Source: an uncultured Blautia sp.
Lineage (GTDB): Bacteria > Bacillota > Clostridia > Lachnospirales > Lachnospiraceae
Assembly (NCBI GenBank): GCA_900540785.1
Contig: UQHF01000009.1
Location: 1-64,000, forward strand
Length of the DNA: 64,000 nt
Direction: 5' to 3'
The notes beneath the pieces are model-generated. The model saw nothing but the letters and a program-made list of their open reading frames with translations. It ran no database searches and was not told the origin of the DNA. The position numbers and the translations under genes are program-made. This document shows positions 41,487 to 51,049 of this stretch, in pieces; positions within the stretch are counted from its first letter, which is position 1; every line of letters starts with the position of its first letter.

Positions 41487-41514
41487 GGAAAGGACAGGTG
41501 CCTTTCCTTTTTTT
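41487..41514 (+). terminator. Intrinsic terminator of the Rrf2 gene
   Basis: ggaaagg (41487-41493) and cctttcc (41501-41507) form a stem followed by seven T. Confidence 0.8.
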
Positions 41515-41565
41515 GCGTCCTCAATAATTTTGTATGAAAGAATATACAAAAACAGGGCAATCTCA

Positions 41566-41595
41566 TTGGACATCAATCCGATTTTATGATATAAT
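41566..41595 (+). promoter_or_regulatory. Promoter of nifJ
   Basis: TTGGAC (41566-41571), an 18-base spacer and TATAAT (41590-41595). A leader of about 65 bases follows, with a taaggagg ribosome-binding site. ttagacacataagtggtctag at about 41608-41628 contains a small inverted repeat (tagac and gtcta) that could be an operator. Confidence 0.65.
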
Positions 41596-41668
41596 AACGA
41601 ATGGACTTTTAGACACATAAGTGGTCTAGAAATAATTTTCATCACACCTTTAAGGAGGAAAAGAAACT

Positions 41669-44600
41669 ATGGCAAGAAAGATGAAAACCATGGATGGTAA
41701 CCATGCAGCCGCTCATGCATCATACGCTTTTTCTGATGTAGCTGCAATTTACCCGATCACCCCTTCATCTGTTATGGCTGAGGCAACAGACGAGTGGGCA
41801 ACCCAGGGAAGAAAGAACATTTTCGGACAGGAAGTACAGGTTACAGAGATGCAGTCCGAGGCTGGTGCAGCAGGTGCTGTACACGGTTCTCTGGCAGCAG
41901 GTGCCCTGACAACTACCTATACAGCTTCTCAGGGTCTTCTTCTGATGATTCCAAACCTTTACAAAATCGCAGGTGAGCAGTTACCGGGTGTTATCAACGT
42001 ATCTGCCCGTGCACTTGCTTCCCACGCACTCTCCATTTTCGGAGATCATTCCGACGTAATGGCTTGTCGTCAGACTGGCTGTGCAATGCTTTGTGAATCT
42101 TCCGTACAGGAAGTTATGGACTTAACTCCTGTTGCACACCTTGCAGCAATCAAAGGAAAAGTTCCGTTTATCAACTTCTTCGACGGATTCCGTACTTCTC
42201 ATGAGATTCAGAAGATCGAGACATGGGACTATGAAGACCTGAAAGATATGGCAGATATGGATGCGATCGCAGAGTTCCGTAACCGCGCTCTGAATCCAAA
42301 TCACCCATGTCAGAGAGGTTCCGCTCAGAACCCGGATATCTTCTTCCAGGCAAGAGAGGCATGTAACCCGTACTACGATGCTCTTCCGGCAGTTGTACAG
42401 GAATACATGGACAAAGTAAACGAAAAAATCGGAACAGACTACAAACTGTTCAACTACTATGGTGCTGAGGACGCAGAGCACGTAATCGTTGCTATGGGTT
42501 CTGTAAATGATACAATCGAAGAGACAATCGACTACCTGGCAGCAGCAGGCAAAAAAGTCGGTGTTGTTAAAGTTCGTCTGTACAGACCATTCTGCGCAGA
42601 TGCTCTTGTAGCTGCAATTCCGGAATCTGTAAAACAGATTACTGTTCTTGACAGAACAAAAGAGCCGGGTGCACTTGGCGAGCCGCTTTACCTTGATGTT
42701 GTAGCAGCATTAAGAGAGAGCAAATTCAGCGATGTGAAGATCTTCTCCGGACGTTACGGTTTAGGTTCCAAAGATACAACTCCGGCACAGATCGTTGCTG
42801 TATATAACAACACAGAAAAAGAAAAATTCACAGTGGGTATCGTAGACGATGTAACAAACCTTTCTCTTGAGACAGGGGACGCTATCGTTACAACACCGGA
42901 AGGAACTACAAACTGTAAGTTCTGGGGTCTTGGCGCTGACGGTACAGTAGGTGCAAACAAGAACTCCATCAAGATCATCGGTGACAACACAGATATGTAC
43001 GCACAGGCTTACTTTGACTATGACTCTAAGAAGTCCGGCGGTGTTACAATGTCCCATTTACGTTTCGGTAAAAAACCGATCAAATCCACATACCTGATCC
43101 GTAAAGCAGACTTCGTAGCATGTCACAATCCGTCCTATGTAAACAAATACAACATGGTTCAGGAGCTTGTTGACGGCGGTACATTCCTTCTTAACTGTCC
43201 GTGGGATATGGAAGGTCTTGAGAAACACTTACCTGGACAGGTAAAAGCGTTCATCGCAAACCACAACATCAAATTCTACACAATCGACGGTGTGAAGATC
43301 GGTATTGAAACAGGTATGGGACCAACACGTATCAACACAATCCTTCAGTCCGCATTCTTCAAACTGACAGGCATCATTCCGGAAGAGCAGGCAATCGAGC
43401 TTATGAAAGCTGCTGCAAAAGCTACTTACGGACGTAAAGGTGATGACATCGTTCAGAAGAACTGGGCCGCTATCGACGCCGGTGCAAAACAGGTTGTTGA
43501 AGTACAGGTTCCGGAAAGCTGGAAAGATGCAGAAGATGAAGGTCTTTTCATGGCTCACGCTTCTGAGGGAAGAGAAGACGTTGTTGATTTCGTAAACAAC
43601 ATTCAGTCCAAAGTAAATGCACAGGAAGGAAATACACTCCCTGTTTCCGCATTCAAGGATTATGTAGACGGTACAACACCATCCGGTTCTTCCGCATATG
43701 AAAAACGTGGTATTGCTGTAAATATCCCTGTATGGCAGCCGGAAAACTGTATCCAGTGTAACAGATGTGCTTATGTCTGCCCGCATGCAGTTATCCGTCC
43801 AGTTGCTCTTACAGCAGAAGAAGCAGCAAATGCTCCGGAAGGAATGAAGACATTACCTCTTACAGGTATGGCTGATTATAAATTCACAATGACAGTATCT
43901 GCTCTTGACTGTACAGGCTGCGGTTCCTGTGCAAATGTCTGCCCAGGTAAGAAGGGTGCAAAAGCTCTTGCTATGGAAAACATGGAAGCAAACATGGGTC
44001 AGCAGAAATTCTTTGATTACGGAGTGAAACTTCCGGTTAAAGAAGACGTTATTGCAAAATACAAAGAGATAACTGTTAAGGGAAGCCAGTTCAAACAGCC
44101 TCTCCTTGAGTTCTCCGGCGCTTGTGCAGGATGTGGTGAAACACCATACGCAAAACTGATCACACAGCTTTTCGGTGACAGAATGTACATTGCAAACGCA
44201 ACAGGATGTTCCTCTATCTGGGGTAACTCCTCACCATCCACACCATATACTGTAAACGCAAAAGGACAGGGTCCTGCATGGGCAAACTCCTTATTCGAGG
44301 ACAATGCTGAGTTCGGTTATGGTATGCTTCTTGCACAGAAAGCAATCCGTGACGGTCTGAAGACAAAAGTTGAAGACGTTGTTGCAAACGGAACAAACGA
44401 AGATGTAAAAGCTGCTGGTCAGGAATGGCTGGATACATTTAATACAGGCATCACAAACGGCGCTGCTACAGATAAGCTGATTGCTGCTCTGGAAGCATGC
44501 GGCTGTGACAAAGCAAAAGAAATCCTTGCTCAGAAAGATTTCCTTGCTAAGAAATCCCAGTGGATCTTCGGTGGTGACGGTTGGGCTTACGACATCGGAT

Positions 44601-45202
44601 TCGGCGGTGTTGACCATGTTCTCGCAAGCGGACAGGACATCAACGTTATGGTATTCGATACAGAAGTTTACTCCAACACAGGCGGACAGTCTTCCAAGGC
44701 TACACCAACAGGTGCGATCGCACAGTTCGCTGCAGGCGGTAAAGAAGTGAAGAAGAAAGATATGGCTTCCATCGCTATGAGCTATGGCTATGTATACGTA
44801 GCACAGATCTCTATGGGTGCAGACTTCAACCAGACTGTAAAAGCAATCGCAGAAGCAGAGGCATATCCGGGACCATCTCTGATCATCGCTTATGCTCCAT
44901 GTATCAACCACGGTATCAAGAAAGGTATGTCAAAAGCTCAGACAGAGGAAGAGCTGGCAGTTAAGTGCGGATACTGGCACAACTTCCGCTTCAATCCAGC
45001 TGCTGAGAAGAAATTCTCTCTTGATTCCAAAGAGCCGGATATGACTAACTATCAGGAATTCCTTGACGGAGAGGTTCGTTATAATTCTCTGAAACGTCAG
45101 AATCCGGAAAAAGCAGAAAGACTCTTCGCTAAGAATGAGGCTGAAGCAAAAGACAGATACGCATATCTGCAGAAACTTATTGCTCTTTACGGAGAAGAAT
45201 AA
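41669..45202 (+). CDS. nifJ: Pyruvate:ferredoxin (flavodoxin) oxidoreductase
   Basis: A 1177-residue single-chain PFOR converting pyruvate and CoA to acetyl-CoA, CO2 and reduced ferredoxin. The order is: pyruvate-binding domain (AIYPITPSSVMAEATDEWA, near residue 27), CoA and gamma domains, two [4Fe-4S] ferredoxin motifs (CIQCNRCAYVCPHA near 693, CTGCGSCANVCPG near 750), proximal-cluster Cys (CAGCGETPYAKL, NATGCSSIWG), and the TPP site (GGDGWAYDIGFGGVDH near 970, then VYSNTGGQSSKATPTGAIAQ). Codon choice is far more biased than in neighbours, consistent with one of the most abundant proteins in the cell. It is transcribed alone. Confidence 0.98.
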   Translation: MARKMKTMDGNHAAAHASYAFSDVAAIYPITPSSVMAEATDEWATQGRKNIFGQEVQVTEMQSEAGAAGAVHGSLAAGALTTTYTASQGLLLMIPNLYKIAGEQLPGVINVSARALASHALSIFGDHSDVMACRQTGCAMLCESSVQEVMDLTPVAHLAAIKGKVPFINFFDGFRTSHEIQKIETWDYEDLKDMADMDAIAEFRNRALNPNHPCQRGSAQNPDIFFQAREACNPYYDALPAVVQEYMDKVNEKIGTDYKLFNYYGAEDAEHVIVAMGSVNDTIEETIDYLAAAGKKVGVVKVRLYRPFCADALVAAIPESVKQITVLDRTKEPGALGEPLYLDVVAALRESKFSDVKIFSGRYGLGSKDTTPAQIVAVYNNTEKEKFTVGIVDDVTNLSLETGDAIVTTPEGTTNCKFWGLGADGTVGANKNSIKIIGDNTDMYAQAYFDYDSKKSGGVTMSHLRFGKKPIKSTYLIRKADFVACHNPSYVNKYNMVQELVDGGTFLLNCPWDMEGLEKHLPGQVKAFIANHNIKFYTIDGVKIGIETGMGPTRINTILQSAFFKLTGIIPEEQAIELMKAAAKATYGRKGDDIVQKNWAAIDAGAKQVVEVQVPESWKDAEDEGLFMAHASEGREDVVDFVNNIQSKVNAQEGNTLPVSAFKDYVDGTTPSGSSAYEKRGIAVNIPVWQPENCIQCNRCAYVCPHAVIRPVALTAEEAANAPEGMKTLPLTGMADYKFTMTVSALDCTGCGSCANVCPGKKGAKALAMENMEANMGQQKFFDYGVKLPVKEDVIAKYKEITVKGSQFKQPLLEFSGACAGCGETPYAKLITQLFGDRMYIANATGCSSIWGNSSPSTPYTVNAKGQGPAWANSLFEDNAEFGYGMLLAQKAIRDGLKTKVEDVVANGTNEDVKAAGQEWLDTFNTGITNGAATDKLIAALEACGCDKAKEILAQKDFLAKKSQWIFGGDGWAYDIGFGGVDHVLASGQDINVMVFDTEVYSNTGGQSSKATPTGAIAQFAAGGKEVKKKDMASIAMSYGYVYVAQISMGADFNQTVKAIAEAEAYPGPSLIIAYAPCINHGIKKGMSKAQTEEELAVKCGYWHNFRFNPAAEKKFSLDSKEPDMTNYQEFLDGEVRYNSLKRQNPEKAERLFAKNEAEAKDRYAYLQKLIALYGEE

Positions 45203-45234
45203 GTATCTGGAATTGCGCTGATGTAAAGGCAATC

Positions 45235-45266
45235 AACCCACGGTGCATCTGCACCGTGGGTTTTCT
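45235..45266 (+). terminator. Intrinsic terminator of nifJ
   Basis: aacccacggtgca and tgcaccgtgggtt form a near-perfect long stem with a very short loop, followed by tttct. A strong terminator fits a highly expressed gene. Confidence 0.85.
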
Positions 45267-45283
45267 GTATAAATGGAGATTTT

Positions 45284-48031
45284 ATGAAAAGTAAGAAAAA
45301 AGACTTTTATTTTTTATATACAGTTGTATTTGCAGCTATTGCAGCCATTCTTTTTCTGTATTTTTATTTGAATGAAAAATCCCTGGTGTGGAGCCATGAC
45401 GGAGTTCCCCAGCACTTAAATTCTCTGGCATACTACGGCAGGTATCTCAGGGAAGTTTTAAATACGCTGATAACAGAGCATAAACTGGTATTTCCATCAT
45501 GGGATATGCACATTGGATATGGCTCTGATATTTTGACGACCCTTCATTATTATGTGATCGGAGATCCTCTGACTCTTCTTTCTGTTTTTTTTCCGACTGA
45601 TAAAACAGAAATTTTATATGAAATTTTGATTTTTCTTCGCATTTACCTTGCCGGGATTTCTTTCAGCCTGTACTGTTTTTATCATAAAAATTCAAAACAG
45701 GCGACCTTTATGGGAACTATGATTTACGTGTTTGCCGGCTGGACGATTTATGCTGCCATGAAGCACCCGTATTTTTCCAATCCCATGATTTATCTTCCCC
45801 TTATTCTTATGGGGATAGATAAGATTTATAAGAAAGAAAAGCCTCATCTGTTTATCTGGGCAACCGCAGTGGGGGCAATGTCGAATTTTTATTTTTTTTA
45901 TATGCTGTGTATTTTTATGTTCTTATATGCGGCGTTTCGATATTTTGGAATATTTTCCACACGTTCTGTCAAAGATGTAATGTGCTGGTTTCTGAAGTTT
46001 ACAGGATATTTTGCTGTGGCGATCATGATTGCTTCTGCGATTTTCCTGCCTGTAATTATGACAATTTTCGGTACAGACCGTTTTCAGGCGGAAAACTATG
46101 TACCGTTATTATATGATAGGATTTATTATGAAAAATACCTGGGCTGTCTCATAGGAGAAAATATGATCCAGTGGGGGGTTGCCGGGTATTCCGCCGTTTC
46201 TATGGCGGGTGTGTTTGTTCTATTTTCCAAGAAGAAAAAGTATACGGATTTAAAGATTGGTTTTCTTATGCTCAATCTGTTTCTGCTGCTTCCCTTTGCA
46301 GGACATGTGCTAAATGGATTTTCTTATGTATCAAACAGGTGGATATGGGCGTACGGAATGATGATCGCCTATATTTTTGTAAAGGCGTACCCGGAGTTTT
46401 TTACTCTGACTTTAAAAGAAAAGAGAAAAATCTTTATTATGCTTCTTGTATACTGCGGGGTGGCGCTTTACGCTCCGGCAGCCCGTACGGAGCGCAATAT
46501 CATGGCAGTGATGGTACTTGCCTTTGCGGTATTTACCGCGGTTTCCTATGGAAATATCTTTGTGAAGGCGAAAAATTTATGTTTGATGTTTTCCTGCCTT
46601 CTTATCGTAAGTATTGTACTGAATATTTCTTATCAGTATTCTTATGAAAAGGATTATCTGTCTGAATTTTCAGATAGAGGAACGGCAATCGAGGAGCTGG
46701 AATCCGGAGTGGATCTGGCGGAAAAGGATGCGTCAGAAGAAAAAGAAGAGGCATACCGCTACGATCAGTACGGGGCACAGCCTACGGACAATACTTCCAT
46801 GCTGATGGGAACGAAAAGTACGGCTTATTATTTCAGTCTGGCGAATGGAAATATCAGCCAGTTTTTTGATGAGATGTACTTAAATACGCCCTGGGAACAG
46901 CATTATGAAAACCTGGATGGAAGAACCATTCTGGACCGTCTTGCATCTGTGAAATATTTTATCATCCGTGATCCGCATTATGAATATCTGCCCTATGGAA
47001 TCAAGCAGCAGAGTGGAGAAAGCGAGAAAGAAGAAGAGAGATACCGGGCATTTGAAATGGAAAATCCGCTGCCACTTGGATATACGTACGATTCCTGGAT
47101 CACGAGAGAGGCATACGAAAAAATGTCTGTAACAGAAAAGCAGCAGGCGCTTCTTCAGGGCGTGGTTCTGGAAGAAAGCAGTCTCCCGAAAACAACGGTT
47201 TCTTTTACAGATAAAGAGGCTTCTGTCCGGATTGCTCCGGGGAAGGGCTGTAAAATTGAGGATGGAAAAATAAAAGTTACAAAAGAAGATGCAGAAGTTA
47301 CCATATATTATGACGGGACAGACAATAGTGAGGTTTATCTTATCGCAGAGAATCTGGATTACGATGCCCTGTCTCCAAGAGAGCTTGTAAGCGATAAAAA
47401 ATGGGAAGAAATGACAGTTTATGAGAGAAATAAAGTCCTTCATGAGGACCGGAACTGGCGTTACTGGAAGGAGAGTAAGGAAGCGGGGATTCAGGTGCGC
47501 TGCGGAGATGTGAAGAAAAATATGAAAATCTTCACGGATAAATACAATGCTTACAGCGGAAAACATAATTTTCTCTGTAATATCGGGTATCAGGCACAGG
47601 GAAGTTTTCCAATTACCCTTACCTTCAAAAATACGGGAGTGTATACATACGATGATCTTCGGGTAGTGTGCCAGCCGGTAGAAGGAATCGAGGAGGCGAC
47701 GAAAAAGCTGGGAGAGGAGTCTCTTACTGATATTCAAATGAAAGTCGATGAAATCAGAGGGCGGGTTTCTCTCTCAAAAGATAAGGTACTTCTTCTCTCT
47801 ATTCCATACAGTACAGGCTTCACGGCTTATGTAGACGGAGAAGAGGCAGAGCTTAAAAAAGCAAACACTATGTACATGGCTCTGGAGCTTACAGAAGGAG
47901 AGCATGAGATACTCCTGACATATAAAACGCCGTATTCTACAGCAGGTCAGATTCTGTCCGTTCTTGGGATTTTGATTTTTATTTTAATATCCAGGCGAAA
48001 ATCGTTGACTTACAAAAAGGATACACTATAA
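45284..48031 (+). CDS. YfhO-family membrane glycosyltransferase
   Basis: A 915-residue protein with about 12 membrane segments in the first 470 residues, a large extracytoplasmic domain (about 480-880) and a final membrane segment near the C-terminus. The N-terminal pattern SHDGVPQHLNSLAYYGRYLR, the SWDMHIGYGSDI loop and late GFTAYVDGEEAELKKAN match YfhO. YfhO-type GT-C enzymes add sugars to lipoteichoic acid or other surface polymers from lipid-linked donors. The GT2 and GtrA genes that follow would supply and flip that donor. Confidence 0.9.
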   Translation: MKSKKKDFYFLYTVVFAAIAAILFLYFYLNEKSLVWSHDGVPQHLNSLAYYGRYLREVLNTLITEHKLVFPSWDMHIGYGSDILTTLHYYVIGDPLTLLSVFFPTDKTEILYEILIFLRIYLAGISFSLYCFYHKNSKQATFMGTMIYVFAGWTIYAAMKHPYFSNPMIYLPLILMGIDKIYKKEKPHLFIWATAVGAMSNFYFFYMLCIFMFLYAAFRYFGIFSTRSVKDVMCWFLKFTGYFAVAIMIASAIFLPVIMTIFGTDRFQAENYVPLLYDRIYYEKYLGCLIGENMIQWGVAGYSAVSMAGVFVLFSKKKKYTDLKIGFLMLNLFLLLPFAGHVLNGFSYVSNRWIWAYGMMIAYIFVKAYPEFFTLTLKEKRKIFIMLLVYCGVALYAPAARTERNIMAVMVLAFAVFTAVSYGNIFVKAKNLCLMFSCLLIVSIVLNISYQYSYEKDYLSEFSDRGTAIEELESGVDLAEKDASEEKEEAYRYDQYGAQPTDNTSMLMGTKSTAYYFSLANGNISQFFDEMYLNTPWEQHYENLDGRTILDRLASVKYFIIRDPHYEYLPYGIKQQSGESEKEEERYRAFEMENPLPLGYTYDSWITREAYEKMSVTEKQQALLQGVVLEESSLPKTTVSFTDKEASVRIAPGKGCKIEDGKIKVTKEDAEVTIYYDGTDNSEVYLIAENLDYDALSPRELVSDKKWEEMTVYERNKVLHEDRNWRYWKESKEAGIQVRCGDVKKNMKIFTDKYNAYSGKHNFLCNIGYQAQGSFPITLTFKNTGVYTYDDLRVVCQPVEGIEEATKKLGEESLTDIQMKVDEIRGRVSLSKDKVLLLSIPYSTGFTAYVDGEEAELKKANTMYMALELTEGEHEILLTYKTPYSTAGQILSVLGILIFILISRRKSLTYKKDTL

Positions 48032-48055
48032 TAAAATTAACGTATGGAGGAAACT

Positions 48056-49015
48056 ATGAAAAAATTGTCAGTTGTTTTGCCGGCATATAATGAAGAACTG
48101 ATGGTTCGAAAAACATGCCAGGTTTTGCGGAAAATCCTGACAGATGCAGAGATTCCCTATGAGCTTGTTGTGGTAAACGATGGCTCAAAGGATGGGACAT
48201 GGCAGGAAATTCTGGAAGCCGGAAAGGAAGACGAACATATATTAGGAGTACAGTTTTCCAGAAATTTTGGTAAGGAGGCGGCTCTTTTTGCAGGTCTTGC
48301 TCAGGCGGGAGGAGATGTTGTGGCTGTGATGGACTGCGATCTTCAGCACCCGCCGGAAACTCTTGTTTCTATGTACAGGCTTTGGGAAGAAGGATATGAA
48401 GTCATTGAAGGTATAAAATCAAGCAGGGGAAAAGAGAGCTTTCTTCATGAGAAAAGTGCAGGATTTTTCTATGGTATCATGTCAAAGGCGACAAAGGTGG
48501 ATATGCAGAATGCCTCAGATTTTAAAATGATGGACAGAAAAGTGGTGGACAGCATTTTGTCTATGCCGGAAAGAAATATGTTTTTCCGTGCAACCTCTTC
48601 CTGGGTAGGATATAAAACTGCATATGTAAACTTTGAAGTGCAGGAGAGAGAAGCGGGAGAATCCAAATGGTCTGCCTGGTCGCTGATCAAATATGCTTTT
48701 ACAAATATTGTGGCATTTACGACCATGCCGTTACAGTTTGTGACAGCGGCGGGAGGGATTTGCTTTGTCTGTTCGATGGCGCTTATTATTTATTCGCTTG
48801 TTCAGTATTTTACAGGACATGCAGTGGAAGGATATTCCACAACAATCATTGTGATCCTTCTGATTGGAAGCGCCATGATGATGAGTCTCGGAATCATTGG
48901 CTATTATATTGGAAAGATTTATGAGGAAGTGAAACGAAGACCAAGATATATTGTATCAAAGATTGTGCGAGGAGACGTGGACGTTTCCCATGAGACAAAT
49001 CACGACATAAAATAG
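48056..49015 (+). CDS. GT2 glycosyltransferase, GtrB/DPM1-like
   Basis: A 319-residue enzyme with an N-terminal GT-A domain (SVVLPAYNEELMVRKTCQVL, near residue 5). The metal-site motif is VAVMDCDLQHPPETLVSMY (near 95). Two C-terminal membrane segments (about 230-255 and 265-290) match GtrB/polyprenyl-phosphate hexose synthases. It likely makes undecaprenyl-phosphate-sugar in the inner leaflet. The start at 48056 follows tggagga; an upstream in-frame ATG at 48044 lies before that site. The GtrA-family gene comes 9 bases later. Confidence 0.9.
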   Translation: MKKLSVVLPAYNEELMVRKTCQVLRKILTDAEIPYELVVVNDGSKDGTWQEILEAGKEDEHILGVQFSRNFGKEAALFAGLAQAGGDVVAVMDCDLQHPPETLVSMYRLWEEGYEVIEGIKSSRGKESFLHEKSAGFFYGIMSKATKVDMQNASDFKMMDRKVVDSILSMPERNMFFRATSSWVGYKTAYVNFEVQEREAGESKWSAWSLIKYAFTNIVAFTTMPLQFVTAAGGICFVCSMALIIYSLVQYFTGHAVEGYSTTIIVILLIGSAMMMSLGIIGYYIGKIYEEVKRRPRYIVSKIVRGDVDVSHETNHDIK

Positions 49016-49024
49016 GAGCAGAAA

Positions 49025-49435
49025 ATGAAGGCACTGATAAAGAAACTCTATGAAAACGATGTGGTGCGGTATATTTTTTTCGGAGGCTGTACCACCCTTG
49101 TAAATCTTGTATCCTTTTTTCTTTTCAGAAAACTGGGGATTCCTTTAAATCCGGCAAATATAGCCTCGATTATCCTGGCGATTCTGTTTGCCTATATAGT
49201 AAATTCGAAATATGTTTTTCAGGATAAATGTGAAACTTTAAAAGCGCATATCCGGCCCTTCTGTAAATTTATCAGCGCCCGTCTTGTAAGTATGGCAGTG
49301 GAAGTGAGAGGCGTGTGGCTTCTTGTGGAACTCCTGCATATGAACGAGATGGCGGGAAAGCTTTTTACACAGGTAATTGTACTTGTGATGAATTACATAT
49401 TCAGTAAATTTTTTGTATTTACAACAGGAAAATAA
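49025..49435 (+). CDS. GtrA-family membrane protein
   Basis: A 136-residue protein with four membrane segments and the family start VVRYIFFGGCTTLVNLVSFF (near residue 14). AYIVNSKYVFQ and MNYIFSKFFVF mark the repeated halves. GtrA proteins are thought to flip the polyprenyl-phosphate sugar made by GtrB to the outer face. The arrangement YfhO-GT2-GtrA forms a complete surface glycosylation module. Confidence 0.9.
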   Translation: MKALIKKLYENDVVRYIFFGGCTTLVNLVSFFLFRKLGIPLNPANIASIILAILFAYIVNSKYVFQDKCETLKAHIRPFCKFISARLVSMAVEVRGVWLLVELLHMNEMAGKLFTQVIVLVMNYIFSKFFVFTTGK

Positions 49436-49452
49436 AAACGGAGGAAGGAAAA

Positions 49453-50505
49453 ATGACACTGGAGGAAGCAAAAAACAAGATAACCCCTCTTAACACACAG
49501 GCAATGGAAGCGGCAGTGGCGCACTGGAACAGCATTGCAAAGCCCCTTCATTCTCTCGGAAAGCTTGAGGATCTTGTGGTTCAGCTTGCAGGAATCACAG
49601 GAACTCCAAATGTACAAATTGGAAAAAGAGCCCTTATTGCCATGTGCGCAGACAACGGAGTAGTAGAAGAGGGAGTAACTCAGAGCGGGCAGGAAGTCAC
49701 TGCCATTGTGGCGGAAAATTTCCTGAAAGCGGAGACAACTGCCTGTATTATGGCAAAAAAATGCGGGGCAGATGTGTATCCTGTTGATGTGGGAATGGCG
49801 TCAGATACAAAGGTACGCACAGATTTAAAGGTTGCGCATGGTACAAAGAATATGGCGAAAATGCCTGCCATGACAAGGGAAGAGGCTGTGAAAGCTATAG
49901 AAGCGGGAATCCACATGGCAGAAGAGCTGCAGAAAGAGGGATACCAGATTCTGGCGACAGGAGAAATGGGTATCGGAAATACCACAACAAGCAGTGCAGT
50001 GGCTTCGGTTCTTATGGAAGAACCTGTGGAAACGATGACGGGAAGAGGCGCCGGACTTTCAAGTGAGGGTCTCGTCCGAAAAATACAGGTGATCAAAGAG
50101 GCGATTGCCCTTCATAAACCGGATAAAAATGATGCCATAGACGTACTTGCCAAAGTGGGCGGGTTTGATATTGCCGGTATGGCTGGCGTATTTTTAGGGG
50201 GAGCTGCTCTTAAAATCCCTGTTATCATGGACGGATTTATTTCCTGTGTGGCAGCTCTTGTGGCAGTCCGTATCTGTCCGGAGGCATCAGGATATATTCT
50301 TGCTTCCCATGTTTCCAAAGAACCGGCAGCCCGGCTGATCCTGGAACATTTACAGAAAGAGGCGGTGATTCACGGAGATATGTGTCTTGGAGAGGGAACA
50401 GGAGCCATTGCCCTTCTTCCTCTTTTAGACCTTGGAATTTCCGTTTATCACTCCATGAGCACCTTTGAAGAAATCCATGTAGAGCAGTATGAGGAGTTAA
50501 AATAA
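49453..50505 (+). CDS. cobT: Nicotinate-nucleotide-DMB phosphoribosyltransferase
   Basis: A 350-residue CobT that activates the lower-ligand base of cobalamin to alpha-ribazole phosphate. Typical blocks are CADNGVVEEGVTQSGQEVTA (near residue 62), LATGEMGIGNTTTSSAVAS (near 170), and the catalytic Glu in MCLGEGTGAIALLPLLDL near the C-terminus. The gene begins 17 bases after gtrA with no cobalamin riboswitch between them, and opens a five-gene nucleotide-loop set. Confidence 0.96.
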   Translation: MTLEEAKNKITPLNTQAMEAAVAHWNSIAKPLHSLGKLEDLVVQLAGITGTPNVQIGKRALIAMCADNGVVEEGVTQSGQEVTAIVAENFLKAETTACIMAKKCGADVYPVDVGMASDTKVRTDLKVAHGTKNMAKMPAMTREEAVKAIEAGIHMAEELQKEGYQILATGEMGIGNTTTSSAVASVLMEEPVETMTGRGAGLSSEGLVRKIQVIKEAIALHKPDKNDAIDVLAKVGGFDIAGMAGVFLGGAALKIPVIMDGFISCVAALVAVRICPEASGYILASHVSKEPAARLILEHLQKEAVIHGDMCLGEGTGAIALLPLLDLGISVYHSMSTFEEIHVEQYEELK

Positions 50506-50506
50506 A

Positions 50507-51049
50507 ATGATCGTTCTTGTAACAGGAGGAAGCGGAAGCGGAAAATCAGCTTTCGCGGAAGATAAAGTTCTTTCTTTCGGGGAGGCAAGGCGCATTTACA
50601 TTGCTACCATGTATCCCTTTGATATGGAAAGCAAAAAAAGAGTGCACAGACACAGAAATATGAGAGCGGGAAAAGGCTTTGAGACAGTGGAGTGCTATAC
50701 AAATTTAAAGGATCTTCTTCTTCCGAAAGACAGTGTGGTTCTTCTGGAATGTATGTCAAATCTTGTGGCAAATGAAATGTTTCAAAAAGATGGCGCAAAA
50801 GAGCGCACGGTAGAAGAGATTCTGGAGGGAATCCGTGAGATTGCCGGTTATGTCCGACATCTTGTGATCGTCACAAACGAAATCTTTTCAGAAGCTGCTA
50901 TCTATGAGGGCGAAACAGAAACCTACAGAAAATATCTGGGAGAAATCAACAGAAGCCTTGGAGAAATAGCAGACGAAGTGTATGAGGTTGTATATGGAAT
51001 TCCCTCATGTGTGAAAGGAGGCAGAAAAGATGAAAAGCCTCTGGAATAA
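50507..51049 (+). CDS. cobU: Adenosylcobinamide kinase/guanylyltransferase
   Basis: A 180-residue CobU/CobP that phosphorylates adenosylcobinamide and attaches GMP. Walker A is VTGGSGSGKSAFAEDKVL (residue 5), the active-site His region reads KRVHRHRNMRAGKGFETVE (near 44), and LLECMSNLVANEMF and VTNEIFSEA follow. It begins one base after cobT and overlaps cobS by 20 bases. Confidence 0.94.
   Translation: MIVLVTGGSGSGKSAFAEDKVLSFGEARRIYIATMYPFDMESKKRVHRHRNMRAGKGFETVECYTNLKDLLLPKDSVVLLECMSNLVANEMFQKDGAKERTVEEILEGIREIAGYVRHLVIVTNEIFSEAAIYEGETETYRKYLGEINRSLGEIADEVYEVVYGIPSCVKGGRKDEKPLE

Noticed and set aside
43229..43786. Large minus-strand frames within nifJ
   Set aside because: They arise from the strong codon bias of nifJ and show no protein family features.
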